A stretch of DNA of 64,000 nucleotides from Mytilus edulis (lineage: Eukaryota > Mollusca > Bivalvia > Mytilida > Mytilidae), in the NCBI RefSeq assembly GCF_963676685.1, contig NC_092349.1:38112293-38176292 (forward strand), given 5' to 3'. Positions 38,500 through 50,100 of this stretch are shown piece by piece. Position numbers and translations under genes: made by a program. The notes below the pieces were generated by a model. That model searched no databases, had not been told where the DNA came from, and was given only the letters and a program-made list of their open reading frames with translations. Within the stretch, counting starts at the first letter, position 1, and each line of letters opens with the position of its first letter.

Positions 38500-39430
38500 T
38501 GCTTTACTTCAAACTTTTACATAAACTTAAGAAAATTCCAACAAAATGAGTTCAACTCCAAATACATTTTCACTTTGAATATAGTTGACCTACTGCACAT
38601 CGAAGATTCAAAACTAACCAGAAAAAACTAACATTGATTAGTAAACCATGAAAATTAGGTCAAGATAAAATGAACTCTGCCAGAGTCAGACCAGACAGAG
38701 ATGTACACCTTACAATCATTACATACTATTGCATATAGTATCTTAGAAACAAACTTTAGATTGATCAAGGAATCATGAACATGAGGCCAATATCAGATGA
38801 TAATTGCTAGACAGACTTACACCTCACGATATTTCAAACACACAAATATAGATGACCTATTGTTTATAGTATTACATAAACAGACCAATACACAAAACCT
38901 TAACGTTGAGAAATGAACTGTGAAAGTAAGGTCAAAGTCAAATAAATCATTCCAGACTTACATGTACATCGTAAAATATCTTCACACACCAAATATAGTT
39001 GACCTTATCTATACAGGATGAGAAAAAAGACAAAACACAAAAACTCAACTTTAACCACTGAACCATGAAAATGAGGTCAACATTAGATAACACCTGCCTG
39101 TTGGACATGTACAACTTTCAGTCATTCCATACTCTTAATAAAGTAGACCCATTACTTATAGTATCTGAGAAATGAACTTGACCACCAAAAATTAACCTTG
39201 TTCACTGATCTATGAAATGATTATTGGAATCAAGGCAAAGTGAAAACTGTATGACATGGATGATGACCTTGAAAGGTAAGCACATACCAAATATAGTTAT
39301 CCTTTTACTCAGAAAAAAAAGAGAGAAATTAAGAATACAAAAAATTTTAATTTTTTTTTCAATTAGTAAATGAGGTCAAGGAAAATGGACATATAACAGA
39401 CGGAAACTTCATAACACAAGGCATCTATTA
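38500..39430 (+). repeat. degenerate ~127-145-bp tandem array
   Basis: Repeats the theme 'accatgaaaatgaggtcaa', then 'acatgtaca..tt.ca.tcat', 'ccaaatatagttgacct' and 'atagtatctgagaaa'. The AGGTCAA/AGGCCAA word occurs at 38657, 38784, 38929 and 39074. It follows the 161-bp array directly but has an unrelated unit. Confidence 0.65.
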
Positions 39431-39714
39431 TGAAGTATGAAGGATCCAGGTCTTCTACCTTTTAAAATATTAGCTTTTAAGTAGTTTTTCTACCACTGCC
39501 ACATCACTAACCCTACACACAATGTATATCAAGCTTTCTGCAACAGAAGTCGCAGGTTCAAAGTCACACATCAAAGTTTTTTATCACTATATAGCTATTA
39601 CTAATTAGTTTTGGTGATGTTGGTATAATTTGGTTAACTACTCTAAATGGCAAACAATCTTACAAAGTATGAGAGACTCAGAGGAGGTGCTTACAATAAA
39701 TACTTGAGCATTGT

Positions 39715-39950
39715 TTTTATTATGCTCCATTTATGGGCATTATGTTTTCTGGTCTGTCCGTCCGCCATATGTCCCGTTTTTGGTCGAGTTAGTTTTTGAT
39801 GAAGTTGAAGTTTGATCAACTTCAAACTTAGTAAACATGTTCCTAATGATATGATCTTTCTAATTTTAATGCCAAATTAGAGATTTTATCCCATTTTTAC
39901 GGTCCACTGAACATAGAAAATGATAGTGCGGATTGGTTATTCTTGTTATG
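39715..39950 (-). repeat. inverted copy of the 3245-3545 repeat
   Basis: The reverse complement matches the intron-7 repeat: 'cactatcattttctatgttc', 'agtggaccgt', the 'gatcatatcat.aggaacatg' zone and a terminal 'ataatgccc..ggagcat' hairpin. Confidence 0.65.
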
Positions 39951-40917
39951 CCTGATTAAGTGTTGTTCTTGTTTGCCATCTATGTGTACGTACATGTATC
40001 AAAAGTGGTTTTCCATTCTCCAACTTAAATTTGCTCCAACCAAATGTTATGAAATTTCACACAATGCTTATTTCAACAAAATTAAAATCATTTCTAATTT
40101 GGGTGGTGTTCTTTTTAATGTTCTTGAGTTATGCTCTTTATAACATTATAAGCAAATCAGGACATCATCTGTGTCCCAAGGACACATTCTTCATTTATTT
40201 CATCTTCTTTTTGTACTTATGCTGTTGATTGTTGTACAAGACTTGTCTAGTTGCACCCAAATTGACAACATTAAATCTGTTTGTTGTATAATGCATATAT
40301 TTATCTCTCCTGTGAATGACATCATAAGTAAACATCCTATTTGAATTTGTTTGTTTTATGGTTGCATATGTTAAGAGGAAATTATTCCATGCATACTGTA
40401 ATTTCAAGACTATTGGATGCATTTGTTATTGTGATTTTGTCAATTTAGACTTAAATGAGATTCTAATTTTTACAATTTTGAGAAAAATCATGTTTAATTC
40501 ATACATTTACAAATAATTCAAAATGTGACTTAAATTTATTGCAATTACAACTCTGTTGCATTTTTCGCAATAATAAAAACATCGCAATAATTTCTGAATT
40601 TACAGTATTCAGGATGATAACATGATTAATTCTGTAATCTGAATAAACCTTCTTAAAACTAAGACTGTATAGTACAACTTTTAGAATCAAGAAGAAGTAA
40701 ATATCCTTTCACACAAGAGAAAAGAAGAGCAATACAAATGATGAAATGCAAATTGAGGATGAGAACATGATAATGTGATATAAATACCTACCTGGTTTAT
40801 ACTAGATCAAAACACTGAACCAGATTTTTAATGTGTAAGTTCTCAATGATAGAGCTCCTGACACATTATTCGGACTCTTGTCTTGTTTTTACTCCTAAAT
40901 GTCATATAAAATTGTGA

Positions 40918-40990
40918 ATGGAAAAGGGGAATGTGTCAGAGACAACAACCTGACCAAAGAGCAGACAACAACTGAAGGCCACCAATGGGT
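40918..40990 (-). repeat. short mussel repeat fragment
   Basis: 'aatggaaaaggggaatgtgt' through 'gaaggccaccaatggg', the same family as 9600-9755 in the opposite orientation and as 63155-63235. Confidence 0.6.
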
Positions 40991-41333
40991 CTGCTAAGGG
41001 AAGGAGCGGAAAATTATCAATTTTTCAAGTCTTTGATTTGAACATGCAGAAGTTCAAATGCAAGACCCTTTTAAATATCACAGCACAACCAGGGTGGTGA
41101 ATTTTAACAAAGGAAAGGAAATTCCCCAAACAGGTGACACTTTAAGATGAACAGAACAGAGTATTCTGTAAACGCTACATTTGAGCAACAGGTAGGTTTG
41201 AAAAATTATTATCTTTTATTTGCAGAAATTTACCTTTTTTTTTTATAAGGAAAGTGTAGATTATCTCCCTCATTTTTGTTTTTTTTAATGTTTTAAACAT
41301 TGAAAATCAAGCATGTCTAAGGTACAATAAACT

Positions 41334-41905
41334 TTAATATGACATTTCATTCTCCACACCATCATTGTTCCTGTCTTTTACGGTATATTGCTTATGAATT
41401 TCATACAATAAAATGCTGGCAGTTACAGATGAGTTTAGCGAGTTTATTCCTGTTGCCATTGGTAACATTACACACTGTCCATCATTGTCATGTGTTATTT
41501 TACGAGCGTGTACACCAAACCCACCCATTTCTCCTCCTACAAATAACACTGTATGATCCCCTAATGTGAAATCAACTTCTGTGTATAGGGAAACATTTAG
41601 AGGAAGTCTTTTGTACATTTCAAATTCTTGTCTTTTTGACATATGAGTATCGCCAAGTTCCTCTTCAGAAGATACTAATGAGTTGCTATTGTCTTGAGAT
41701 TCTTCATCCATATCATCATAGTCTGGTTTTGTGATGTCATCTAATGACCAATCTGTAGGACGCCTTGTGTCAGCGATAAAAACTGTGGATTTGTTTGGGA
41801 TATAATTGATGACATTGTCCCAGGACAAATTGTTTATAATTGGTACTCTGAAATGTCCTCCAGCACCTGAGCGTAGAACTTTGGAATTCCATATATCTAC
41901 ACATC
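41334..41905 (-). CDS. MRM3: MRM3 exon 4 (SPOUT motifs 2 and 3)
   Basis: Acceptor 'tattttttag'. It encodes CVDIWNSKVLRSGAGGHFRV through motif 3 and ends DGVENEMSY, TAA. Confidence 0.94.
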
Positions 41906-44900
41906 CTAAAAAATATACAGAGATGATCATTGCATAAATAGAGATAGCTTAAAGTCCACTTGCTTGTATTTGAATAGAAAATACAGTAATTTTGCTTATG
42001 AGTTTTGTGCCTTTACAAACATGATCCATGAACTATAAACCATCTGTAAATAGATAATTATCTGAATATGATTTACAATTCTGAACAATAGACATCATAC
42101 AATTTTTATACTATAATGACAGTGAACATTTGTGTGTGCAATGTCTCCATGGATTATCTCCCTTGCTTACATACTAGTATGTCCTACTTGAGTACTTCAA
42201 CCTCAACTATTGTAAATTAAAAAAAATTATGTATATAGATATAAGAAGATGTGGTATGAGTGCCAATGAGACAACTCTCCATCCAATTCACAATTTATAA
42301 CAGTAAACCATTAACAGTCTTCAACACGGAGCCTAGGCTCACACCAAACAGCAAGCTATAATGGGCCCCAAAAATTACTAGTTAAAAACCATTCAAACAG
42401 GAAAACCAGCTTTCTAATCCATTTAAAAAAATATATGTATGCATTTATCATCTTGAATCCTTGTCCTCTGACAAATATGGGGAATCTAATTAATATAACT
42501 GCAAAAATTTTATAAATAAAATAATCACTACTGAAATTTTGAATGCAAGTTTTATTATTCATTGTAATTGCATATTGAAATTTTCACATTTTTCAAATGA
42601 ATAAAAACATCAGAATTATTTCATGATATAAGACATGTTGTAGAATGTCATGAATGTAGATCACAGATCTTTAATTTGATAAATTTACAATGAATAAGAT
42701 GGTTGAAATATTTGAATTATGTTAGGCTTGAGCTAAGTATTACTCTTTAGGCTTTCAATACTTTTGACCATGGGTGTTACTGAGGTAAGCTTATTCCAGA
42801 CAAATTTGATGTAAACACAGTATTGGTGTCATAACTGGTTTTAAATATTAAGGAAGTTTACTTGTTGAAGACAACTTTATTCTTAACTCAATTCAGATAA
42901 ACTTTTCCATGTAAAAATTACTGTGGATTCATTTATTTTCGTGGGTATCAATTTTTCGTGGATTGCTGAAAACTTGCATATTTGTGGATATTTGATTTTG
43001 TGGTTTTGCCAATATCTGTATACAAAGCCTATTGAAAATATGATATTCGTTGAACATTTAAATTCGAGGTTAACCTGTAGCTATTAAACCCACGAAAATT
43101 GGTATCCAACAAATAATAATGAATCCACAGTAGAAGTGAGATCATTTTATTTTGACATGCCTGAAATATATAAACGAATGACCTTAGATCTACTCTGAAT
43201 CACCTTTTGACGTCAAGCAACAATTACTTTTTATTTGTGACGCCAAATGTTTAGAATTATGATGTTAAAGTTTAAGGGAACCTGTGTGATTTTACGTAAT
43301 GGCGGACAAATTTGCATACAAGTGTAAATATGTTTATTCTTCTGCATTAGCAATACTTAATGAAGTATCAATAGTGACAATTGCATTAAAAGAATATTAG
43401 TTCTTGAATCTCTAATTTGAATTTTCTTCATATCTTAATGTTGGCCATCCTTTTTTCTTTCAAAATGAACACTTTTAGGACTTTTTAGATTTAGATTTTT
43501 TGTATTTCAGCAGCAAACACCCCTTTAGAGTGTTTGTCTTAAATTCTCACCAGGTAAAGTGATAAACTTAGAACAGCCCACAGCAGCAGCAGTTCTCACT
43601 AATGTTCCCATGTTTCCTGGATCTCTCAAATTATCACATATCACAGTTAATGGTAACTCTGTAGTTCTTTGAGAAATTGTCTCCCCTTCATTAGGAATTT
43701 CAAATATTCCTAAAATGAAATGCAAATATTATAGACATTAGACATAAAATTATAAGTCAGTTTCAATCAAAATGGACCGGAAAGATTAGGGTAAATCTGA
43801 GGGCATAAATGACTGATGATTTCAAATTGATTACCTTGTAAATAAAAGTATAGAATTGTTTTTTTTTAAGTAAAAGAGTCTGACAAATATTTGCAACATG
43901 GGCAATCAATGACAAATTCTTAAAATCTTGGTAACTGTAGCATTAATACAATATAATAGTGTGTTTGAATTGTGTGAGTAGGAAGAAACACCAAATTTTT
44001 AAACTCTAGAAAATACAAATTTCAGTTAGCTTGGAACTACTCTTAAAACATATAATTTATATCAAATTATAAAAGTTGGTACAGGTCAAACAAGACTCAT
44101 TAACATTCTTTCATCACAGTTTCCCCCTCCCACTTCCACTGTGCAGTGGCCAAAGTTGTAATTAGAGGTCTCATTGTTAAAGGAACTGCATATGGCAAAT
44201 ATCTGTGAAGTACATAGTGTCTTGGAAGTCAATAATTCAATATCTGTATATTGTAATATGAACATTTTGATATTATATACATTTGTGTTTGGATTTTTTT
44301 TTAAATACAGTGTATGTTCACTCCTTTTTGATTAAAATTTAGCCAACCAAGAATATAAAACATATTCAACATTTTTTTTTTAATTTTATGTTCCATATAA
44401 TTAGGACTTAAATCAAGAGGACACCAGAACTTGCCTTAGTTCACATCAATTCACTCAACATCAGAGCAACAATGCTTTCACATGAAATATAGTATGTGTA
44501 TATATGTTGAACTGTTGTCTTCAAATAATTTTAAATACCTAAAATTCCTTGTGGTGTATCTGTCTCGCACCATATCTTAAGATTTTTATGTGGAACTTTG
44601 TAAACAGGACAGTCAATCATTTCTGCTGGAAATTTGTCCAGAACATCCAATTTGCTGAAATATAGTGCTTTCATAGTTGCTTTGGCTTTTAATGCATCAA
44701 TGATCAATCGTCTGCCCTCCAGTAAAACTTCAGATCTTCTTCCTTTCTGTTTTTTAGAGTTTGCATTCATTACTATCTGACTGAAAAAAATAAAAGATTA
44801 ATTTTAATATTACATGTACTTAAATACCATGAATACATACATGTATCAATGTTCAACCTTGTCAACAGTTCCATTCTAAGGCCAAATAAAAAAATATGTG

Positions 44901-46861
44901 TGGTTCCAGTTACATCTGAAAAAAAGTTAGGGTAGTTAGGTAGGGATTTTTTTTTATTTTATGGTTTTTTTTTTACATTGAGTCTATCATGTCTATGGGA
45001 GTAACATTCTGACTTTAACAGTGCTTAATGAAAAATGACAATAAAATCTTTAGGGTAGGCTACTTTTAAGCCGAAAAAGTAGGGTAGGTAGTTTTACTGG
45101 AACCACACATATATTTTTATTTGGCCTAATAACAACCCTCTGTTGAATGCTTTTATTCATGAGTATTTATCCTGGGTTTATTTTGTTTTAAAAAACTCAG
45201 GCAAAGAACTAGAAGATAATTACAATACTACAATGTACAAATGATGTACTTCACATTTAATACAAAAGACTTAAACTTACACAAATAAAATTCAAGATTG
45301 AGCAACTCAAACACAATTAAAAACAGGAGTTAACTCAGTTGCTTTAGAAAATTTTTGCCAGGTTGTTGTCTCTTCCAAATTTCCTTCCTCAATTTTGGCC
45401 ACAAGATTGTTAAAACAGTTTACTAAACATGCTTAAATATTGATTGAATATTTTTCAGAGTGAGACTAGTTAATGAAAACTTCTATATGTTTCAAAATGT
45501 GATATCTTTGTAGGCTATCTTTTTTAATGATATTAGTATCTGAGTACCCCCAGAGTCTTCTACTCATAAAATATCCAGCTACAAAGATGTACACGTAGTT
45601 GCACTTCACCCTTCTGCAGACATGTCCATGATGTCACTGTCATCTATTGATATGGTAAAACCTCATGAACTTAACTTCAAGGCACTTACAGACACTCATA
45701 TGAACCAGTGGTAGCTGCTCTCATTGCCAATATTGTGAAGGTACATTGATGGTACCAGTGCCACTACCTGCAGGATTAAAACCCACAACCTCAATAATGC
45801 TTAGCTGACAGAGTCAAAAAGGATTTTCTCTATTAAATTCAATCAGCTAGACTAAATTTATGTCTGCAGTTTATACAACAAAAGTGATTCACATGAACTA
45901 TTTATAACATGTTACATGTAGGTAAATGGGACAAATCACCCCACTAGCAAATTGCCCACACCGACTCGCCCCACTTTTTCACCAACTGGCACCACCTCCT
46001 CAAAAATTGCTCCACTCATGACAAATAGATAAACCATGCTGAATTTAGTTATGCCACTTATCATGCTTATGGAAATAAAATGCTATCCCATTGTATATGT
46101 TCCTGCCACTTGAAAATCATGGTTTATCTATTTGTCATGAGTAGGGCAAGTTGGCAGACCTTATTTCAGCGAGATTTTAACCCTTTTCATAAGCATGATA
46201 AGTGTGGCAGGTTATCCAACCTATTTTCAATGGAATATTACCCTTTTCATAGGTGGGGCGAGTTGGTAAAAAAGAGTGGGGCAATTTTTTTGGAAGTGCA
46301 GGTGCGAGTTGGTGAAAAAGTGGGGCGATTAGGTGTGGGGCATTTTGAAAGTGGGACGATTAAGTGTGGGGCGATTTGCCAGTGTGGCGATTAGTTATGG
46401 ATTCGGAGCATGACTAGCTGAAACTTTGAAAGTGAAACCAGAGACATATATACACATAACTGTATATATGTCTCTGGTGAAACTAACTTTAATTTCTTTG
46501 ATGTATCAGTTTCTTCAATTCTTGAGTACTCAATTCCAATTCCATTGGTGTGGTAAATCTTTGTATTTTGTTGATGGAAATTCACATCATCTGTATTACG
46601 TGTACTATCTTGCTTTGATTTTCTAGAGATCAATAAGTTCTTTTGCACAGGGTCGTTCGGTAAAAATTTAACGTTAGCATTTTTTCTCGGATCTTTGATT
46701 TTTACTCCCATTTGATTTAGTTTTTCTCGTTCTTGTTCTGGAGTTATGACATTTACAGGTGCACGACGAAATCCTCCTCCATAATTTCGACTGACAACCT
46801 TTAAAATTCTTCTGTGATACAGAAAACTTTTATAAACCGTGTCTCTCATGGGCGCAGACAT
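41334..46861 (-). CDS. MRM3: rRNA methyltransferase 3, mitochondrial (MRM3/RNMTL1), SpoU family
   Basis: SAM-dependent 2'-O-ribose methyltransferase. The human enzyme modifies a guanosine in the peptidyl-transferase centre loop of mitochondrial 16S rRNA (G1370). Exons 46488-46861, 44539-44780, 43551-43709 and 41334-41905 join in frame to 1347 nt, 448 codons plus stop (human about 420). The basic N-terminus (YKSFLYHRRILKVVSRNYGG) suits mitochondrial import. A SpoU substrate-binding domain follows (KKQKGRRSEVLLEGRRLIID). The knotted SPOUT domain has motif 1 LPLTVICDNLRDPGNMGTLV, motif 2 VLFVGGEMGGFG and motif 3 MLPMATGINSLNSSVTASIL. An acidic insert (DYDDMDEESQDNSNS) in exon 4 accounts for part of the extra length. 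Start: ATG at 46861 with a shared upstream region to GLOD4. A possible poly(A) signal (TTTATT on the plus strand) lies at 41215-41220. Confidence 0.94.
42245..42418 (-). repeat. mussel dispersed repeat in MRM3 intron 3
   Basis: 'gaagatgtggtatgagtgcc' and 'aatgagacaactctccatcc', then 'ttcaacacggagcctaggct' and 'caggaaaaccagctttctaa'. The second half is shared with 56690-56810. Confidence 0.75.
42921..43130. mobile_element. 210-bp Tc1/mariner-type MITE, TA target
   Basis: Inverted termini CTGTGGATTCATTTATTTTC and the reverse complement of CTGTGGATTCATTATTATTT. Flanking TA at 42919-42920 and 43131-43132. CACGAAAAT/ATTTTCGTG words sit inside. It lies in MRM3 intron 3. Confidence 0.8.
43551..43709 (-). 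CDS. MRM3: MRM3 exon 3 (SPOUT motif 1)
   Basis: Acceptor 'tttcattttag', donor GTGAGA. It encodes IFEIPNEGE through LPLTVICDNLRDPGNMGTLV and KFITLPG. Confidence 0.93.
44539..44780 (-). CDS. MRM3: MRM3 exon 2 (SpoU substrate-binding domain)
   Basis: Acceptor 'tatttttttcag', donor AG|GTATTT. QIVMNANSKKQKGRRSEVLL through CETDTPQGILG. Confidence 0.92.
44880..45126. mobile_element. 247-bp MITE, TAA target duplication (PIF/Harbinger-like)
   Basis: Termini GGCCAAATAAAAAAATATGT and the reverse complement of GGCCAAATAAAAATATATGT; the match continues through GTGGTTCCAG. Flanked by TAA at 44877-44879 and 45127-45129. It lies in MRM3 intron 1. The end resembles that of the 4424-5536 element. Confidence 0.85.
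45933..46392. mobile_element. 460-bp foldback element with tandem CGCCCCAC termini
   Basis: Left arm AATCACCCCACTAGCAAATT, then 'actcgccccactttttcacc'. The right arm read on the minus strand is TAATCGCCACACTGGCAAAT, then repeated TAATCG(C/T)CCCAC words and the same CGCCCCACTTTTTCACCAAC. An inner inverted pair, 'catgacaaatagataaacc', occurs twice. Nearly the whole element could fold on itself. It lies in MRM3 intron 1, less than 100 bp from exon 1. Confidence 0.7.
46439..46476. repeat. perfect 16-bp palindrome with 7-bp flanking duplication at the MRM3 exon 1 donor
   Basis: CAGAGACATATATACA-cataac-TGTATATATGTCTCTG, flanked by GTGAAAC at 46432-46438 and 46477-46483. The right-hand duplicate overlaps the last bases of the GTTAGT donor (46482-46487). 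It looks like a minimal inverted-repeat element. Confidence 0.8.
46488..46861 (-). CDS. MRM3: MRM3 exon 1 (mitochondrial presequence region)
   Basis: Encodes residues 1-124 from MSAPMRDTVYKSFLYHRRIL. Donor AAA|GTTAGT in phase 2, chosen because it alone joins in frame to QIVMNANSKK. A palindrome starts within 12 nt of this donor. Confidence 0.85.
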
Positions 46862-47042
46862 TTTTTTCTAATCAAGGTCTTTCAGGAGCTTAGTATATTA
46901 ATTTTGTTTGCTTACAAACGTTGTGAAGATTCTAAATGTTTGAGTGCATTTAAACTAATTATAAACAGATGGAACTGGTGACAGTGGTGTAGACACATTT
47001 TAAACTTTTGAGAAGTGACAACTGTAAAAATAAAACCAAACC
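46862..47042. promoter_or_regulatory. MRM3/GLOD4 shared bidirectional promoter region
   Basis: 181 bp separate the MRM3 ATG (minus) from the GLOD4 ATG (plus). No TATA box in a typical position on either strand. Both 5' UTRs and all core promoter elements must fit here unless upstream exons exist. I see no repeat in it. Confidence 0.7.
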
Positions 47043-47132
47043 ATGGCAACACGAAGAGCTTTACATTTTGTGTTTAAAGTTGGAAACAGGACAAAAACTG
47101 CAGAGTTTTATAAGGATATTCTGGGCATGAAA
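47043..47132 (+). CDS. GLOD4: GLOD4 exon 1
   Basis: 30 codons from MATRRALHF to ILGMK. Donor AAA|GTAGGT in phase 0. The ATG context is 'accATGG', a strong start. Confidence 0.95.
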
Positions 47133-50100
47133 GTAGGTATATATAAAAAAGAAGATGTGGTATGATTGCCAATGAGACAACTATCCACAAAAGACCAAAA
47201 TGAAATAGACGTTAACAACTACTAGGTAGGTCACCTTCTGGCCTTCAACAATGAGCAAAGCCCATATGAGGCAGGCGTTATACCAGAAAAGAACAGAACA
47301 GAACATATTTTATTTCCAATTAAGGGCCCACAAGGGGCATACAGAGCATACATGAATAAGGCAAAAGAATATTGATTTCCATAGATACATAGATACAAAC
47401 ATTTGTTTACATACAGTTACAATACAATTACTAACTCATATTCACTTTAATAAATTTACCAACAGCATTAACATTGTTGATTAAGGACCTGATTGTCTTA
47501 ATTCAGTTTAATAAATAAATAAATTTGTGCTCAGATTATCAAGTATAGAAAAATTTGGAATTCTTTGGCAAACAAAGTCAAAGAGAGCATCTCTATCTGA
47601 TTAAAAATATTCACAGTTAGTTAAAAAATGCATTTCATCTTCAACACAGCCAGAGGAGCATTTTTTTGCAAATTCTTTCATTTCGTAGAATATTTGAAAA
47701 ATGACCAACTTCAATTTGAAGCTTATGAGCAGAAATACGTAATTTGCATATAGATCTTCTAAAATCAAAGTTCTTAATTAAAGAAAGATAATTTTCATAA
47801 CCAAAATTCTGCTTAAATTTCACATAATTAAACTGTTTTCCATCAGAAGCTTTATTTTGGCTAGCATACCGATTGCTAATATATTTCGTGTGAATTAATT
47901 TACTAGATATGTTCAAAAATTTATATTGTCCGAAATGTTTTACTTCTTGTTTAATTTCAAAAATTTCTAATACTTTTTTAACAAATGAGAACTAAGAAGT
48001 TATGTTAGATTTGTGAAGCTCTTGGCTGCATTTATAAGCATCTTTCCTGTATATCATGTATATGGGGACGAATTTTGTATGAATTATTTTTTTGTATCTT
48101 AGGCAGCAACCATTTGATTTTCTGGGGTCGAGGGGGGAGACTGGATTTTTTTTGAAAAAAAAGTTTTGTTTCCAGTTTTTGGAGAAAAAAATAATTTGTT
48201 TTTGACCCTGAGGAAAAAAATTGTTTGTTTGACCCTCACCTGCCACTATATGTAATGCCATAATCATGATAATTGAAAGAAAAAAATTGTTTTCGACTTG
48301 TCTCCAAAAAAATAGATTATTTTTGCCAAAGGGAAAAAAAAAGTTTGTCTGGGAAAAAAATCCAATTTTGTATATTTGCTCAAAATTCAGATTTGTGTCC
48401 GTATTTTCCTTTTCGAAAGAAAGACATAACTTTTTTGTTTTAAAAGATAAACACAAATGTTTTTTTTTGTTAAATAATCGGTAACTTCTGTTTTTTATAA
48501 GGATCATTAAAAATTATGCAATTTTTATTCAGAAATAAGTCATATTTATCAAATGTTTATGAATAGAGGAACAAACGTCATTTTTTGCTGCATGTTTATC
48601 AAAATTAAAAAAAATCCTCTATATACAGTTTTATAAAATTTAGGTCACATAATCTCCTTGCAAAATGAAACAAATTGCTGTTTTAAAAAATAGGGGTCCA
48701 TGCACTCGTTTTCAAATTAAATCAGTTTGAATGATAAAAATCAGTCGAAAAATGTATCTTTTCCCCATATGTCATAGTTTGACGTCGCGAAAATAACATT
48801 TTACGTTAGCAACATCATTACCTCCCCTGTAACTGTATCGTATGCCCTTAAGTTATGACGTCATATGCAATGTAAACAAAGAAACGCTATCATCAGGTTA
48901 CGTTTTTTCATATCAAGGAATTATTAAAAAATGAAATTGGTATTGCGTTCCTTCCTATTTTATACTAGACTGATAAATATATATTTTACTCAAAGTTTCA
49001 TACAAACGAGACCGGAAAAAGGAAGTACATTGTAGATTTCTGCGCTGATGCGGGAATTCAAAACATGACATCTAAAAAATTAAACGATTTTGAGTTCATT
49101 AGTACAATGAAAATTTCAGGAAATTTTGTGTTTTTTTTTTTTTATTATTGAATTTTCTACTGTCATGACTGTTATTGGGGACTTTGTCCCCATATAAAAG
49201 GCCCTGATAAGACAATGTAAAACAATTCAAACGAGAAAACCAACGGCCTTATGTAAAAAAAATTAACAAAAAACAAATAAAGTAACACATGAACAAACGA
49301 CAACCACTGAATTACAGGGTCCTGACTTGGAACAGGCACATACATTTTGTACATAAATAATGTGGCGGGATTAAACATGTTAGCAGGATCCCAACCCTCC
49401 CCCTAACATTTTGCTAACCTGGGACAGTTGTATAACAGTACAACATAAGAACTTTAAGTATAGTCTTTCAACTTTGCAACAAAAATTTGCTTTCAACTTA
49501 TTACATAGTGTAATAGTTAATATTAGTAATAGTTTCGAAAGGCCAAAAAATCACTAAGGTATAAATTTCAAAATATATCATTTCTTGGAAAGATATAAAC
49601 TAGCTGCGGAACTGTATCTCTTAGATCCTTATGTAATTTTTTGACTATTTGCGGTCCATAGATAGTCCGCAAAATAAAAATATATAAAAAAGGACCATAA
49701 AAGAGGGACAAAAGATACCAAAGGGACTATCAAACTCATAAATCGAAAATAAACTGACAACGCCATGGCTAAAAATAAAAAAGACAAACAGACAAACAAT
49801 ATATAGTACACATGAGTCAGAGACAACATTAGAAAACTAAAGAATAAACAACACGAACCCAACCAAAAACTAGGGGTGATCTCAGGTGCTCCGAAAGGGT
49901 AAGCAGATCCTGCTCCACATGTGGCACCTGTCATGTTGCTTATGTGATAGCAAATCCAGTAAATAGTCTAATTCCGTAGGTCACATTCATAAACAGGATG
50001 TTGAGTTGAGTTAGGATATCATATATTTTCAAAATAATTTGTATAACTAGTCAGCCATTGTAGATAGAACCTTTGGTAACTCAAATAAGCTTGATTTAAA

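Noticed and set aside
39540-39580. B-box-like 'cgcaggttcaaagtc'
   Set aside because: No matching A box or tRNA fold upstream.
41339-41569. Plus-strand frame inside MRM3 exon 4
   Set aside because: Antisense shadow of a conserved coding exon.
45690-45830. tRNA-like / SINE-like segment on the minus strand (GGTTGTGGGTTTTAATCC)
   Set aside because: The B-box resemblance is weak, no cloverleaf can be drawn and no A box fits well; a decayed SINE is possible but unsupported.
47992-48507. 171-codon frame rich in Phe, Lys and Asn
   Set aside because: Translation of A/T homopolymer inverted repeat plus LINE debris.
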